Source of the DNA: Flabesymbios commensalis
Lineage: Eukaryota; Annelida; Polychaeta; Terebellida; Flabelligeridae
NCBI GenBank assembly: GCA_964017125.1
Contig: OZ024902.1
Span: forward strand, 52,624,201-52,688,200
Length of the DNA stretch: 64,000 bases
Direction of reading: 5' to 3'
The stretch's first letter is position 1, and each line of letters starts with the position of its first letter. Below the pieces are notes generated by a model, which had not been told where the DNA came from, searched no databases, and worked only from the letters and a program-made list of their open reading frames with translations. Position numbers and translations under genes: made by a program. Below are positions 22,659 through 34,554 of this stretch, piece by piece.

Positions 22659-22833
22659 ATGGCGCTGGATGATGTTCTGGTGGTGGCAGCAGGAGCTGTT
22701 TGTTGTGCTATGTCCGCCATTGTTCTGGTTATGAACGCCATTTTCTTGGTGGAATACAAAGAAGTATTTGACATTGATACAGAAACAGCTGCCTGGTCCA
22801 GCTCAATATTTGCTGCTGCAAGCTATTTATGTG
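22659..22833 (+). CDS. Transporter exon 1
   Basis: 58 codons plus one base from the ATG. It encodes membrane segment 1 (VLVVAAGAVCCAMSAIVLVM) and the start of segment 2, ending TATTTATGTG|GTAATT. Confidence 0.85.
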
Positions 22834-25800
22834 GTAATTGCTATTGTTCTCTCTGGCTTCTCTCTTTCTTATGTTTGTGTCATTCATTCATTCCCCCCTC
22901 TGAAAAAAACACATATATGAATTTGAATTAGATACCAATACAAATTGTTCTGTTGTTGCAGGTATTATCGTCGGTTGGTTGATAGACAGATTTGGTTTGC
23001 AGATTGTCACTACACTGTGTGGGGTATTTATGGCATCTGGACTAATGCTAACAGCATTTGCCACACATATTTATATCGTCGACATTTCAATTGGTTTACT
23101 ATGCGGTAGGCAGAATACTTTTTTATATTAATTCTTATTAATTATTCGGATCATTTTTCAAAGACGTTGTTCTAATATTTTCTAATAGTTTCCAAACTTT
23201 AAATAGTCATACACTCACATGATTAATAATCTAATGTGTTCTCATCAGGCGTATTTTTTAAGTGATAAAAACATGTTTATTCTTGATGACAACATGATAT
23301 GGTGTGATCTCGACCGTTGAACACCGAATTATTTTGGTAAGACTTAATTACTGATGTTTATCAAACGAATAAATGCGACATTAATTCTATCGATGTATAT
23401 CTAGATATTTTGATTATTTGATCTGAAGGATTAGAGATCCAAAGATTTAGCACTTCAGGCATGAGATGTTAAAGATAATTAACCTTTTGTCCCGTCAACA
23501 CTACGTAGCAGTGGCTGTTACAAAAATTACTTGTCCATTAACTCAGTCAGCACATATGCATGCATGCACCCCTTGCACATAATATGGCCTACAATAAGTT
23601 AATTAGGAGATATACAATCACCTCGACCATGTTGACGTGGATGTGCAAAAGTAATTTATATTTCGAAGTGAAGAGATTTTTTCAACTTCACGCTAACATG
23701 TTTATTTATTTAAAAAAAAATTACACCTTCCTGACGGCTCCGAGGAATTATTCCCAATGTGGCTTCTAATTGGGAGGTACCAGGTTCGAAAAAACCGGCC
23801 TTGTGGGATATGATCGAGGCGCTTATTCTTGCACTCACACTGAGCTCAATATATTTTTGCAAAACACAAAACATTTGTATAACATTTGTACAATGTCGGC
23901 CCAACGTCTTCGATGTTGTTCCAATTTGTACAAATGCTATGCAAATGTTTTGCGTTTACTGGGAATTTGACCCGTATACTGAGATGAGGCATTCCAACAT
24001 GCGCCACCGTCATCACTCGTCAGTGCATCAAACCCTCGCCTAATTGCTGATGTAGTGACTTGTGCAGACATGAGCACATATAATATGATAACTCATCTTC
24101 AAATATCAGATGGTCTGCGGATCGCAAACTCCTTAAGTTCATGAAGTATTGTTAATAAGCTACGGGACTGTTGACGTCATTCACCATCACTGATTAATAT
24201 TAATATTCATGTTATCAACACTCTTCTCTTACGGGTCTGGTATGCATGTGTTGCCAAGGCCTGAGCTCCGCTCTACAAAATATCTATCCTTGGTTGGACA
24301 AGATGATGAGACCTTGGTACTGTGAACTCTAAATAACCATCGGTGTCATTCGAAAAAACTATATATCATGTATATAGGGCTTTATTCCGTCATGATAATG
24401 TCTCTATGTGCCGAATGGGGCGTAAAAAACATTCACTCCCTCACTTTAAACCCTCCAAATACAATCTGTCATTGACACATTGTTGGACAAACATCTTTGA
24501 TGTTGGCACACTCTATCGGACGCGGATCAGTGTGGTTCTAATGTGATCTTTGCATTTCCAAATGAATATTATGGACATACATACGTTTTTTTATATTGTA
24601 TATTTAAGTAACATGTTAAATGTTAGACCACTATGTCCACCTATATTGAATGGCTTTGTACAGTGTGAGATAATCGGGAAAAAACGTGAGATAATCGGGA
24701 AAAAACTGATTTTTAATTTGACATAATTGGGGTGATGAATACTGATGAATCCAGCAGCCACAATGGATAATAATATACCATATTTTCCATGTGTGTTTTT
24801 TTAGGATTTGGTGCGTGTGGTTTTCTGGCGATCAGTACAGTCTCAGCACAGAAACATTTTGACAAGCATCGAGCATTAGCCATCAGCTTGAGCACCCTAG
24901 GCTTCTCTATTGGTGACAGCCTAGGAGCGCCTATTATTGAAATACTTAAAGCCTATTATGGATGGCATAGTGTATGTATTATTCTATCTGGTGTATCTCT
25001 ACATACTGTCGCTTGTGGCTTTTTGTTCAGAGGACTAGACTCACACGACAATCCAATCAAACAACCAGAATCGGATACCATCCCGCTGAAGGAGCCTCGC
25101 GATGCACGTCTGGCAGACACCAACGGAAATTGCAGTGGTTATGGGACAGAATTAAATAAGGACCCCCCTCCAAATCTACCGTGTTCACAAGACTCACTAA
25201 ACGCTTCCAGTAGGCATATAGTCATATTCACATTACTTATATGTAGCAGAGTGGTACAGTCAACCCAGTTCATGGTTATGTTACAGTTAACTCCAACACG
25301 AGCTAAAGATATCGGATTAAATGACACAGAGATCTCAGCTCTGATCTCCACCATAGGGATCTCCAGGATTATTTCACGTCTTCTCACGGGAGCCGCTGGA
25401 GATCTAAAGTGGTTTAATAAAACCTTCTACTGCTGCGTGATATCCTTCGCCGCTGGTCTGGTCATGTGCTGTAATGTATTTACAAGCCTCATTCCTAATA
25501 TGGTCATCGTTGGATTATTTGGTCTATTTACAGGTATGTGCATATCGCACCAGCAAACACAAAACATTTGTATAACCTTTATGCAATGTTGGTCCAACGT
25601 CGAAGTTTTTCGGTATGGAGTTGTATGAGAACTCCCTGTCAAAGGTATGGTCGACTGTCAAAATTCGCGGGCCAAGGGTCCCCAGAATGCAATAGTGCCC
25701 GTGGGTAGGTCAAGGCCCTATTCCATTATAATACATAATATGCGTTTCATACCCAAAGCCTCATTAAGAGCAAGTTCTCAAATCCCAGCAAGTTCATATA

Positions 25801-28787
25801 TACTTGAGCGACATCTATGCGTTAATAATTCCATTGAATCTCAAAGCCCTTGGTCCTGGATCATAGCAGGTCGCCGACCTGCAAACAAAGTGACTGTATT
25901 ACTGGGGTCGAAATGAGTTGAACCCACGCTTGTACCGACACCCAGTGAACACAAAACATTTGTATGACTTTATACAATGCTCGACCAACGTCAAAGACGT
26001 TGGGCCGACGTTGTACAAATGTTTTACAAATGTTTAGCGTTTGCTGGGCAGGAGGACTTTCTCTCAAGCATTGTACATTTCTCCAATGTTGGTTCAATTA
26101 AACATTAAAACAGCGTTGGGTGAGTGTCTGTTGGAGTAGTATCCAGTCTTGTAATCAGGTTACTGAATCAACCACACTGTATTGTATGCTGAAGGCTTAC
26201 ATGCATGCGAGTTTAGAACGTGACTCTATCTTTAATTCACATATCTCTTGAGTCGCCCAACATTTAAAATGAGCCCCTTGGTCGCTATGGAGTATGTGTG
26301 GAAACCCGTAATCCATAATCATAAATCCTCCTTTTTGTATCCAACGTTTAAACACATATGCATACGAGAAGCATTGATTGATCGATTTGTATCGTTGACT
26401 GGTAATACAAGACTGTATGTAAAATTATTGGATTTTGTTTTGAATATATAAATATTGTTACGTAAACCTTTTGTAATCACTCCTATATATGGTGCCCTAT
26501 ATATGCGACACCGGCGGTATTGGGTAGAGCTGTGGGTGCGACACCGGTGATTAAAGGGTTTTAAGCAAAATATTTTGGAAGAAAAAGACCTATCACCCCC
26601 ATCGTATTGGTTGTATTCGTGTTTTTTCTTTTTTTATTAAAAGTTAGCTTTTAATCGTGTTAAATATAAAACTTGACATCAATCATTAGGATTTCAAAGG
26701 TTTTGATCTCCATTTTGTCAAAACTGAATGATTTTCACTCACTTGTCAGCGAGACACAGCTTCAAGTGGAAGAAAATTACAATTAAGTAATGTTGTGGTC
26801 ATAGTTATAACCCTTACACTGCCAAATTATTCGATTTTAATTTTCACCCACTTGAAGTTGTGTCTCGCTGACGCGATCCACATCTTCAAGTAAGTGAAAT
26901 TTATTCAAATTTGACAAAATGGAGGTCAACTCTTTTCAAATCTTGCTGATTGATGTCACATTTTATCTTTAACATATCTAAAAGGTGTTACTTAATGTGC
27001 TGATAAAAAATAAAAAACCCGAATATATTCGACACTGGCGGTAAAGGTTTCATACCTAATTCAAATGATATAGTAACATGATTAAGGCCTTGGTGTTTCG
27101 GCGCCATACAAAATGTTTATTATTAGTGTCCAAGATAGTATTCTACAACAGGTAAACCTAACTATTAAATACACGATGCTGATTGGTGGAATTGTTTATC
27201 TCGATCAATCAAATGTGGGTCAACAGCTTCTAGATCACCGAGCCAAACCTGGTAGGTAAAGATCACCGAGCCAAACCTGGTAGGTAAAGACTTGTAATAC
27301 ACTCTTAGTTGTGTCCACATTTTATGATTTAGTCACTTTGCAGAAACATATATATACGTTTTGATAACCATGATAACCAGCTTGGTTGTAGTACCTGACA
27401 TAAAATATGTGATTTTTAGTTTGTATATGTTCCTCCTTTTATTCAGGTGGCTTCCATGTGGCATACTCGGCTATTGTGGTACACTTTATAGGATCAGAAA
27501 ACGTTGGAAAGACTGAAGGCTGGGTTTTGACTTTATCGGGGTTTACAATGTTACTTATGCTGCCATTTATGGGTGAGTTTACAAATAATCATGTACAGTT
27601 TTAAATAAAATGAGTCATTTAATATTCCCGCTATCTGATTATGAAAACAGATTTAATAGTCTTTCAAGTAAATGTATTCTTCCAGCAAACAAAACGGAGA
27701 TATATTTTATTTATCCCGCAACAGCCATACATTAATACAACATCGCAGATGGTGGTCGAACTGTCAAACCGTAGTCTACTGCGAGTGTAGTTACAAATTA
27801 ACGATGTTGTCAAAGATAATGTACAATAAGATGGTCGAATTCTAAATTTGACCATGAACGTCCTGCAATACATAATCGTTGAGACGTTTCTTAAAAGTTT
27901 TACAATTGTTGTATCAATATATTTCCAATAGATTTTTTTAAAACCAATTCTACCGTAAATATAACAGATAAAGTCAAATAATAATTATTATCAATATAAA
28001 AAATCGAAGAAACAAATATTATCATTTCAATAACAAAAAGTGATTTACTCAAAAACGACAAATATGCCTATATGACAGAGAACGAGGGGTAGGGACTGCT
28101 CTGTCGTCAAGGATAATTGTATCATGATCAGCATAATCATTATAACATATGTATAGATTTTGTAGTCATTCTCCCTCAGACCACGGCATTTTCGGCAATT
28201 TATTGAAGAGAAATACACACCGTTTATAATGTTTATGGCGCAATGAATATCCATGATTAGATTATGGATTTTATCTTTGGCGCGGACTAACCATTGAAGT
28301 ATCAATGTGATGATTATAATTACAAAATAATTTACTATAATATAAATATTTGATAAGTTATTAGAAAAGAAACATAAACATCCGTCAAATGTTTTTTTTT
28401 TTGATTTTATGAGGCAAAATATATAAGTATTTTATAGTAGAAATGTCATAATTATCATAATTTTGCAATATAATTATGGTAAAGAGTTCTGTATAGCGAC
28501 ACCTGGTGACAGCACTGGAAGTTATTTTACTTTTTACGAACATCGACCATCTGTTCAAGATTTACTATAAATAGTGTTTGTGTTTTAATCCTTAACAATC
28601 ATATTATATTTAAGACACTTGTGTTTAATCTATCATTTCAGCTTGGATCATGGATGCAACAGGGAACAGTATGCTACCTTTCTTTATAGGTGGCAGTTTG
28701 TTCTTCGTAGCTGGGTTCAGTCTCTTATTTCCTTTTCTTCAGGATGTGTCATGCATAAGTATATTGAAACAATATACGACTCACTGA
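22659..28787 (+). CDS. SLC16 (monocarboxylate transporter)-like membrane protein, five exons, 439 aa
   Basis: Coding exons 22659-22833, 22962-23105, 24805-25533, 27447-27572 and 28642-28787 all have GT-AG borders and join in phase to 440 codons including the stop. About twelve hydrophobic segments are visible in a 6+6 layout with a polar loop at about residues 175-245. SLC16-like features include AAWSSSIFAAASYLCG before segment 2, GWLIDRFG after it, AQKHFDKHRALA before segment 5 (family 'YF.+RRALA.G'), YYGWHSVCIIL before segment 6, and ISRLLTGAAGDL in segment 8. The family moves monocarboxylates or related small molecules across membranes, often with H+. The usual [D/E]GG[W/F]GW motif at the start of segment 1 is absent (here MALDDVLVVAAG), so substrate cannot be inferred. 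The ATG follows an acceptor-like TTTTAG by 10 bp, suggesting a 5'-UTR intron. It converges on HDC. Confidence 0.87.
22962..23105 (+). CDS. Transporter exon 2
   Basis: Acceptor GTTGTTGCAG, donor TATGCG|GTAGGC, 144 nt, phase 1 to phase 1. It encodes the rest of segment 2 (IIVGWLIDRFG), segment 3 and the first half of segment 4. Confidence 0.87.
23859..23963. mobile_element. CCAGCAAACACAAAAC hairpin MITE in transporter intron 2
   Basis: AAAACACAAAACATTTGTAT faces GCAAATGTTTTGCGTTTACT. The centre is GGCCCAACGTCTTCGATGTTG. Upstream, GGTACCAGGTTCGAAAAAACC (23774-23794) resembles a pol III B box and may be a SINE trace. Confidence 0.8.
24805..25533 (+). CDS. Transporter exon 3 (main exon)
   Basis: Acceptor TTTTTTTAG, donor TTTACAG|GTATGT, 729 nt, phase 1 to phase 1. 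It encodes segments 4-10 including HFDKHRALAISLSTLGFS and the central polar loop (SHDNPIKQPESDTIPLKEPR to LNASSRH). Reading on past the donor stays open for about 95 bp into a MITE, so intron retention would give a truncated protein. Confidence 0.9.
25549..25612. mobile_element. Half copy of the CCAGCAAACACAAAAC MITE
   Basis: Starts CCAGCAAACACAAAACATTT only 16 bp after the exon 3 donor and ends inside the central GGTCCAACGTCGAAG. The right half is missing. Confidence 0.75.
25941..26048. mobile_element. Complete CCAGCAAACACAAAAC hairpin MITE, 108 bp
   Basis: CCCAGTGAACACAAAACATT faces CAAATGTTTAGCGTTTGCTG. The centre is CGACCAACGTCAAAGACGTT. Lies in transporter intron 3. Confidence 0.85.
26495..27046. 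repeat. Cluster of three decayed TTAA-type MITE copies
   Basis: An end fragment (GCGACACCGGCGGTA, 26505-26519), a reverse copy at about 26554-26805 (hairpin near 26745-26770, partly lost) and a forward copy at about 26813-27046 (TTACACTGCCAAATTATTCG, hairpin near 26855-26893, end GACACTGGCGGTAAAGG). In transporter intron 3. Confidence 0.75.
27232..27287. repeat. Perfect 28-bp tandem duplication
   Basis: AGATCACCGAGCCAAACCTG plus GTAGGTAA occurs twice with no gap. Exact identity suggests a recent slip or sequence-assembly effect. Confidence 0.85.
27447..27572 (+). CDS. Transporter exon 4
   Basis: Acceptor TTTTATTCAG, donor TTTATGG|GTGAGT, 126 nt, phase 1 to phase 1. Encodes GFHVAYSAIVVHFIGSENVG and segment 11 (GWVLTLSGFTMLLMLPFMG). 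Confidence 0.88.
28642..28787 (+). CDS. Transporter exon 5 and stop
   Basis: Acceptor TATCATTTCAG; it encodes AWIMDATGNSMLPFFIGG and segment 12 (SLFFVAGFSLLFPFLQ), then a short tail SILKQYTTH and TGA. Confidence 0.87.
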
Positions 28788-28817
28788 TTTATTTCACCTT
28801 GTGTTCGGATCACCCCT

Positions 28818-28823
28818 AATAAA
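28818..28823 (+). promoter_or_regulatory. Possible poly(A) signal of the transporter gene
   Basis: AATAAA begins 31 bp after the TGA. The sequence is AT-rich, so chance occurrence is possible, but the position fits a very short 3' UTR. Confidence 0.45.
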
Positions 28824-28829
28824 AAATGT

Positions 28830-31580
28830 ATTTATTATGTATTTTTTGTCTTTCAAAATAGACATTTTGATATTGATTATAATTGTTGATAACTGTGGTG
28901 CTGTGTTATTGATTTGAAAAAAAAATGTATAAGACAAATACGTTGGCTGTGTCAAAAATGCATGTTTTTGGGCGAAATTGTTCACTTGTTATTTCAAAAT
29001 AACTGTTGAGGTATAAATCCTACCAGCACGGACACTGGGGTCCAAATAGACCCAACGTTTCAATTGGAATACAAAATAAAACAAATACATAAACATTTTG
29101 TAACGTTTTGTTAACCACGAACAAACATTTGAATGAACTGCAGCAATATTGATATTTTAAATGATGTTTTTAAATTTTTATCTAGAGTCTATTGGGACCG
29201 CAGTCCGTATAATGTTACCCGCCATGCGAGAAGGTACATCCAGGCGGCTTTGCTACTATTATTTATGACGTCATATAAATTTAATTTTTAATGATTACAT
29301 AACTAATTGAAACAAATTAAAAAAAATATAAAAATAAGTAGATTAAAAAAAAATATATTATTGTTATTGAAACAGGAAAGGCACGGCTATCAAATCAACT
29401 AAAAAAAACATTTTGCAAATTTTTACTTCACTGTCCCTTTCGCGTTGCGGATCACATATTGACCCCTAGCAACCAGAGTGTCATATGTGCCACTCACCAG
29501 AGTGGCGCGACACTCTGGTTAATAGGGATCGATATGTTGGTAGGATGAGGCTCAATAATTTATATAAAATAGAATAAATAAGTAATTTTGCTGAGCAGTT
29601 TTGGATTCATCACCGGTCCTTTGATGCGAGTATAATATTATTAATAAATCCTCTCAGAAATGTTTTTGATATATGAATCGTCTTAATAATTATATATCTC
29701 ATATATATTATATAACCGTATTGATGAATGATCATCACACGTTCACATAATCACTAATTCGATTGTCTTACACCGTGTTCTAAATTCTAAAAAAAAATAT
29801 GTTCCCGTCCATACTTGACAAATCACTAAATCACTCAGACTAAACCCGGGCCTTGGAGTTCAGAAACACCTTTTCTAGTTAAAATTATGTGGGTGCTCTG
29901 CTTAGAACATATTATTTAGAATGACTAAACATCTCATTTACATTGGAGTTGTATTATGATACTCAAACCCGACATATTTACATATTTCCAACAAAAAGCC
30001 ATACACAGAGAAGTATATAATCAAATACAAATTGTGCTGAAATTGTTTCAAGTTTAATATGTGGGCTATTTGATCCTCTAAAAAATATAGAATCAATACT
30101 GGTTATCGAACCAATTTAGGATTATATGTTTTATATATAATCATAAGTGATTGGTAATATATCGATGTATTATTTTAAAATGATATTGATTTATTTAAAA
30201 TAAATGTCATGAAGAGACTTTTCGGTTGAAAAGTATGTATCAATGTCCTTAAATATGTGTCTCCATGAAAATTTGAATAGGTCAATTGAGGATGAGGTGA
30301 CATATGCCTATTTGCTTAATTGTGCTTATTGTCAGTGGTGGCCATTTTGGATTAATGTTAATTATATCATTATTTGTTTGCACTTAGTAAGATTTGTCCT
30401 GTGGAAAAGCGAAGCCAAAGCCGTCAAAAAGCGTATATTTTAAGTTTGATCTTGACTTTGACCTATAAATTGACCTTGAAAGGTGATATGAATATTTGTA
30501 CAAATGTTGACACTTCTCTGATATTGTAATTTTGCTGATGCAAAAAAGGGTGTGGCTCATATCCACCCCCATTGAGTTAAGGACTTTTTTCGTAATACTA
30601 GAGACCTTGTACTACAACTTGGTGAAAAAATCTGTCTGTCCTAGTCGTAGTTCCAGGTTCTTTCATATTTTAACAAAATGCCCTGGACTAGGGCCTAATC
30701 ATGCTAATAGTGTCTCTGAGGTTTGCAATACACGGCATCTATCGAATGTCTTAGGCCCCTATTACTACCAGCACATGGGGACTACGTTTTATATCATTCT
30801 ATCGATTATTGAGCAAGAAATAGATAAATTAGTATCAAAATGGTATAAATGTAGTATATAAACACACGCCTGCTGCAAATCGCCACATTCCTAATAAAAC
30901 TTATCCTAAATATCTTAAACGTTATAATAAATTTGTGTGGTGAGACCTTATGCCAACTATCTGCATGTTGCCGAGCAGCATTGCCAAACCACCATACTAA
31001 CAACACCCCCACATTGACCCGTTGTCAAAAGAGACCCTTTATTTAAACCATTACTCTCTTGGGACCAATTGAGCCGAGTCGTAATGTAAACAAACATCAT
31101 ATCGATCTAACAAAACAGCTCAAGTAACTTACCCTGATGACATCGCAAGGCTCTGACAAACTGACCGCCATGTTTTAGCGGGCATGGCTCTACGGTGATC
31201 ACCAGAGCGCGCTAGCTGACTAGGGCCAACACCGTTACCGTCTTATCGGTAGGCGGAGTCACTGTCTTTTTTACACGGGCAGCTGTGGATAAATGGCAGT
31301 CACTGCGGCCGAGCTCCGCGCAATGTGTGTAGCTTGGCTTAGCCGGGTACAAGTAACTCACACCAAAAATAAAAACAATGCAAAGATGTGTTTCTTTTTT
31401 TTGTATACTATTAATTTTACTTATACCAGTACCCTATCAATAATAATTTTTAATTGCGTCATGTAATTGAAACACAAAGAAATCTCCCCGCTTCTGTGTT
31501 TTTATTAAGTTGACATTACACCGGGAATTATAAAGTAGGCTTGCGAAAACTTATTTTGTAAAATTTAGATAAAAGAGGTA
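28830..31580. other. Intergenic; no gene seen
   Basis: Very AT-rich. Holds one inverted repeat (29464-29526) and open frames without family resemblance. A GC-richer patch near 31130-31340 contains no clear coding or promoter signal. Confidence 0.45.
29464..29526. repeat. Inverted repeat CCTAGCAACCAGAGTGTC
   Basis: CCCTAGCAACCAGAGTGTC faces GACACTCTGGTTAATAGGG, separated by about 25 bp. Confidence 0.75.
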
Positions 31581-31592
31581 TCATTATATTAG

Positions 31593-31820
31593 CCCTTATG
31601 CTGCCGGGACCGAATATATCCGTTTTCAAGCAAATCTCAGACGAATAAATTCAAACTAAAATGTTTTGTGATAGATGCTTAGTTAATCTAATACATTTTA
31701 CATGTGTATTTTTGTTCATATATATATTTAGTTTTCATCATTTGGAGCTGGAAATTGCGTTAGCAATTTCCAGCTTCAAATGGATGAAAAATAGTCTGAA
31801 AAAATTGGCAGCGTAACGGT
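31593..31820. mobile_element. TTAA-type element with an AATTGCGTTAGCAATT hairpin
   Basis: Left flank TTAG then CCCTTATGCTGCCGGGAC; right end GGCAGCGTAACGG then TTAA. The core (about 31738-31787) is CATTTGGAGCTGGAAATTGC facing GCAATTTCCAGCTTCAAATG. Confidence 0.7.
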
Positions 31821-32799
31821 TAAGATGATAAATGGTGCAATTCACAAATGGCTTAAAATAACACTTTTATAATTAGAAATTACCGCCATTTTTATGAAAA
31901 GCGATGACACTTTTATTTGCAGGTAAAGGCCGACATACAAAGCCATAAGTGATTCGGATTAGCAGTTTAGTTTCTTTGGATATCGCGTTCACAAATTCTT
32001 GCGAGCCGCGGCGGCAGCGGCGGCGAGAACAGCGGCGGCCATCTACAGAACACATACACGCATAATGATATTACAGCAGCAAAATGACCAGCAGATTTGG
32101 AAAGCAATTTTTATTTCTTTATTTACAAATTACAGCAGAACATTTCAACTGACCGTATCATTACTAAATTTTACAGTTTCGTACCATTATTCAATTGTAG
32201 AGTTTAGTAATGATGAATCGGGCTATTTCGTTTCAGTTTTTTTAAACAAAATTCTGAACAATATTGTTTTAGAAGTAGAATAAAAGTAGTCAAACATTTA
32301 TTCATCATAGGTGAATTCAGCAAAATATCATTATTGTCCCACAGATTTATTTTGCGAAAATGACTATTGCCATAATAACATATTCAACATATTTAGATTT
32401 GATAATGTAAAGGTACAATAATTGTTGTTTTCGTAAAAATAAACATGACTGGAAATATTTGATAAAGGCCTATCCTGTGTTGATAACGTCAGATCAAGCT
32501 TTACTTAAATGCAACGGGATGTATTTCGGATATCGGGCTGTTTTGATCAATATAATAGTGAATAGTAACACAGCAGGTTGTGATTATAGATATCCACTAT
32601 CCAACATATCCAAATACCACAATATACCATATGGATCAAAATGTATAGTGATCAGATCAGACATTAAATATACCCCATCTGGTGACTAGTTCTGACTTGA
32701 ATCACACAAACGGTGACTCCTTACTTTTGGTTTTTCAAAACAGAATAGTGATCATTATTGTCACGGTGCTGGACCCCGCTTTTGGTACTAAACAGTTAG

Positions 32800-33024
32800 T
32801 TAGTTTTTTCTAAAATTCCTTGTGAGCTTTATCTGCTGCTTACGCTGTTGATTTTCCTCGTATTCCTGTATCTCATCTTTGACATGAACAGGCAGATAAT
32901 ATAAGCTCTCGGCCGGCCACTCGTTGAAAATTCTCGTAAAACTATCATGGGGTATAGCTGAACAAGTCATCATGTGGGGTATGTCTGTAACCATGGTGAT
33001 GATAACTGGATTTTCATAGACATT
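32800..33024 (-). CDS. Possible 3'-terminal exon of an unrecognised gene
   Basis: The minus-strand frame is open from just after a TAG at about 33027 to a TAA at 32800. It reads VYENPVIITMVTDIPHMM, then DSFTRIFNEWPAESLYYLP and VKDEIQEYEENQQRKQQIK. The mixed composition and a charged coiled-coil-like tail look protein-like rather than random AT-rich frame. I do not recognise a family. A possible acceptor near the top (AGCTAGATAG) is weak and no partner exon was found nearby. It may be a terminal exon, a fragment, or chance. Confidence 0.25.
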   Translation of the reverse strand, partial: NVYENPVIITMVTDIPHMMTCSAIPHDSFTRIFNEWPAESLYYLPVHVKDEIQEYEENQQRKQQIKLTRNFRKN

Positions 33025-33247
33025 ACTATCTAGCTATGTTACGCTCTTCAACAGCCATGTCCAACAAACGTGAAACGTTGAGCCTGTGCTGGGATATCGT
33101 TAGCCACAGTATGTGAATATAATTATGCTATCAGAATAATACATTTTTACCATTGCTGCACTAATTACACTATGTATTAACTGGAGTGTGGAAATACTCC
33201 ATTCTCCGATATTTTATACAGGACATAGTAGTGTATGTTCATGGTGG

Positions 33248-33362
33248 CACAGCAAAGACAAAACATTTGTATGACATTTATACAATGCTGGACCAACCCA
33301 ACGTCGAAAACATTTTGGTCGACGTTCTATAAATGTCAAAGATATATTTTGTGTTTGCTGGG
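33248..33362. mobile_element. CCAGCAAACACAAAAC hairpin MITE
   Basis: CACAGCAAAGACAAAACATT faces ATATATTTTGTGTTTGCTGG. The centre has CCAACGTCGAAAACATTTTG. Confidence 0.8.
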
Positions 33363-33827
33363 TGTATGTTTCCACCATTACAATAAATATTTTGAAGCCA
33401 AATCAATTGCCAGCAATTTTAATTTGACCCTATAAATAGAGGAAAAGACACGACAAACTACTATATAATATTGCAACATTTAGCTGTTGGTCAGGAATAA
33501 TAATAATAATAGTGTATTAAATGATTATACACACTTTTCAAATCTGCAACGATGAACAATGTGGGATTTGATATCAGGGACCATAAGCGCCACATTGTAT
33601 TTAACGAGGTGAAAGACCGGATTCAACAATTAACAAGCCCGCTATATTTGACACAAACAATGACGATCTGACTTAGTAATGTGTATGTGATCATTTGAGA
33701 TATATAATTGGTAGCTTATTCCGTGGTTACAGTACATGTACACGTATATACAGGGGTTTCTGACTGTGTCCATTGGTGACCAAAGTGTTGTTTGTGCTAC
33801 CCTTTGGCATCTAAGGATGATACACAG

Positions 33828-34032
33828 TATACTGTATATCTGAAAAAATCGCGAGGTTTTAATTTTCGCGAGTTTCGCGAGGATGACAAATTCACGAATT
33901 CAAGAATCTCGCGAAAATTATTATTATAATAGCGCAACTACAGAAAAAAGAGAATTTTTGAATTCTAAACTTCGTCAAAAGTTCCAAAATTAGAAATCAG
34001 CAAAAAAATTAAAACGCGAAAATTACAGTATT
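33828..34032. mobile_element. TTCGCGA-rich MITE with TATACTGTATATCTG end
   Basis: Starts TATACTGTATATCTG and carries several TTTTCGCGA or TCGCGAAAA motifs; it ends CGCGAAAATTACAGTAT. Relatives are at 53448-53911 and 59009-59215. Confidence 0.7.
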
Positions 34033-34120
34033 GCAATGCCCGATGCCTTGCAATATTCCCATGAATTCATTCGACATTGTATCGTGTTTTCACTTGTCTC
34101 TCCGTGCAAACAACAGATTT

Positions 34121-34260
34121 TTAACCGATGTTGATTTAAAGCGCTATACATTAAAACAATAATTTTTCATCCACTTGAAGGTAGCGAAACACAACTTCAA
34201 GTGGGTGAAAATTCACATTTGTTTAAGTAATACTTGACATTTGCAAATACACTTAAGAGC
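34121..34260. repeat. Decayed CTTGAAG hairpin of the TTAA MITE type
   Basis: TTTCATCCACTTGAAGGTAG faces AACACAACTTCAAGTGGGTG. The outer ends are eroded. Confidence 0.6.
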
Positions 34261-34307
34261 CACTATTATTACACAACCGACTTCGACGTTGATCAACAAC
34301 TAATTAA

Positions 34308-34550
34308 CCTGTTCAAGCCTAAGTTTACCATTGTCATCTTCATCCACTTCAAGCCGCGAATTGCTCTCGCAATTCCCGACTTGAAGTGGATGAAAATGAT
34401 TTGATGTGGTTTAAAAATAAAGAAAATTGATATGTATTGGTGAATCAGTTTCATGGAAATTTTCATTCTAGAACCCCTAGTTGTAGGAAAATTAAGTATG
34501 TTTCCAGGGATGTAAAATGATGCTTTAATGCATCGTGAGGGCTTAAAGGG
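34308..34550. mobile_element. 243-bp TTAA-type element with GCATTAAAGCATC end region
   Basis: TTAA at 34304-34307 and 34551-34554. The core is CATCCACTTCAAGCCGCGAA facing CGACTTGAAGTGGATG, centred on AATTGCTCTCGCAATT. The right part is GATGCTTTAATGCATCGTGA then GGGCTTAAAGGG. The copies at 46103-46345 and 54040-54288 have almost the same length. Confidence 0.85.
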
Positions 34551-34554
34551 TTAA

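Noticed and set aside
31999-32283. Plus-strand frame beginning with an Ala-rich run
   Set aside because: The run comes from a short GCGGCGG repeat; the rest is AT-rich frame with no splice context or family resemblance.
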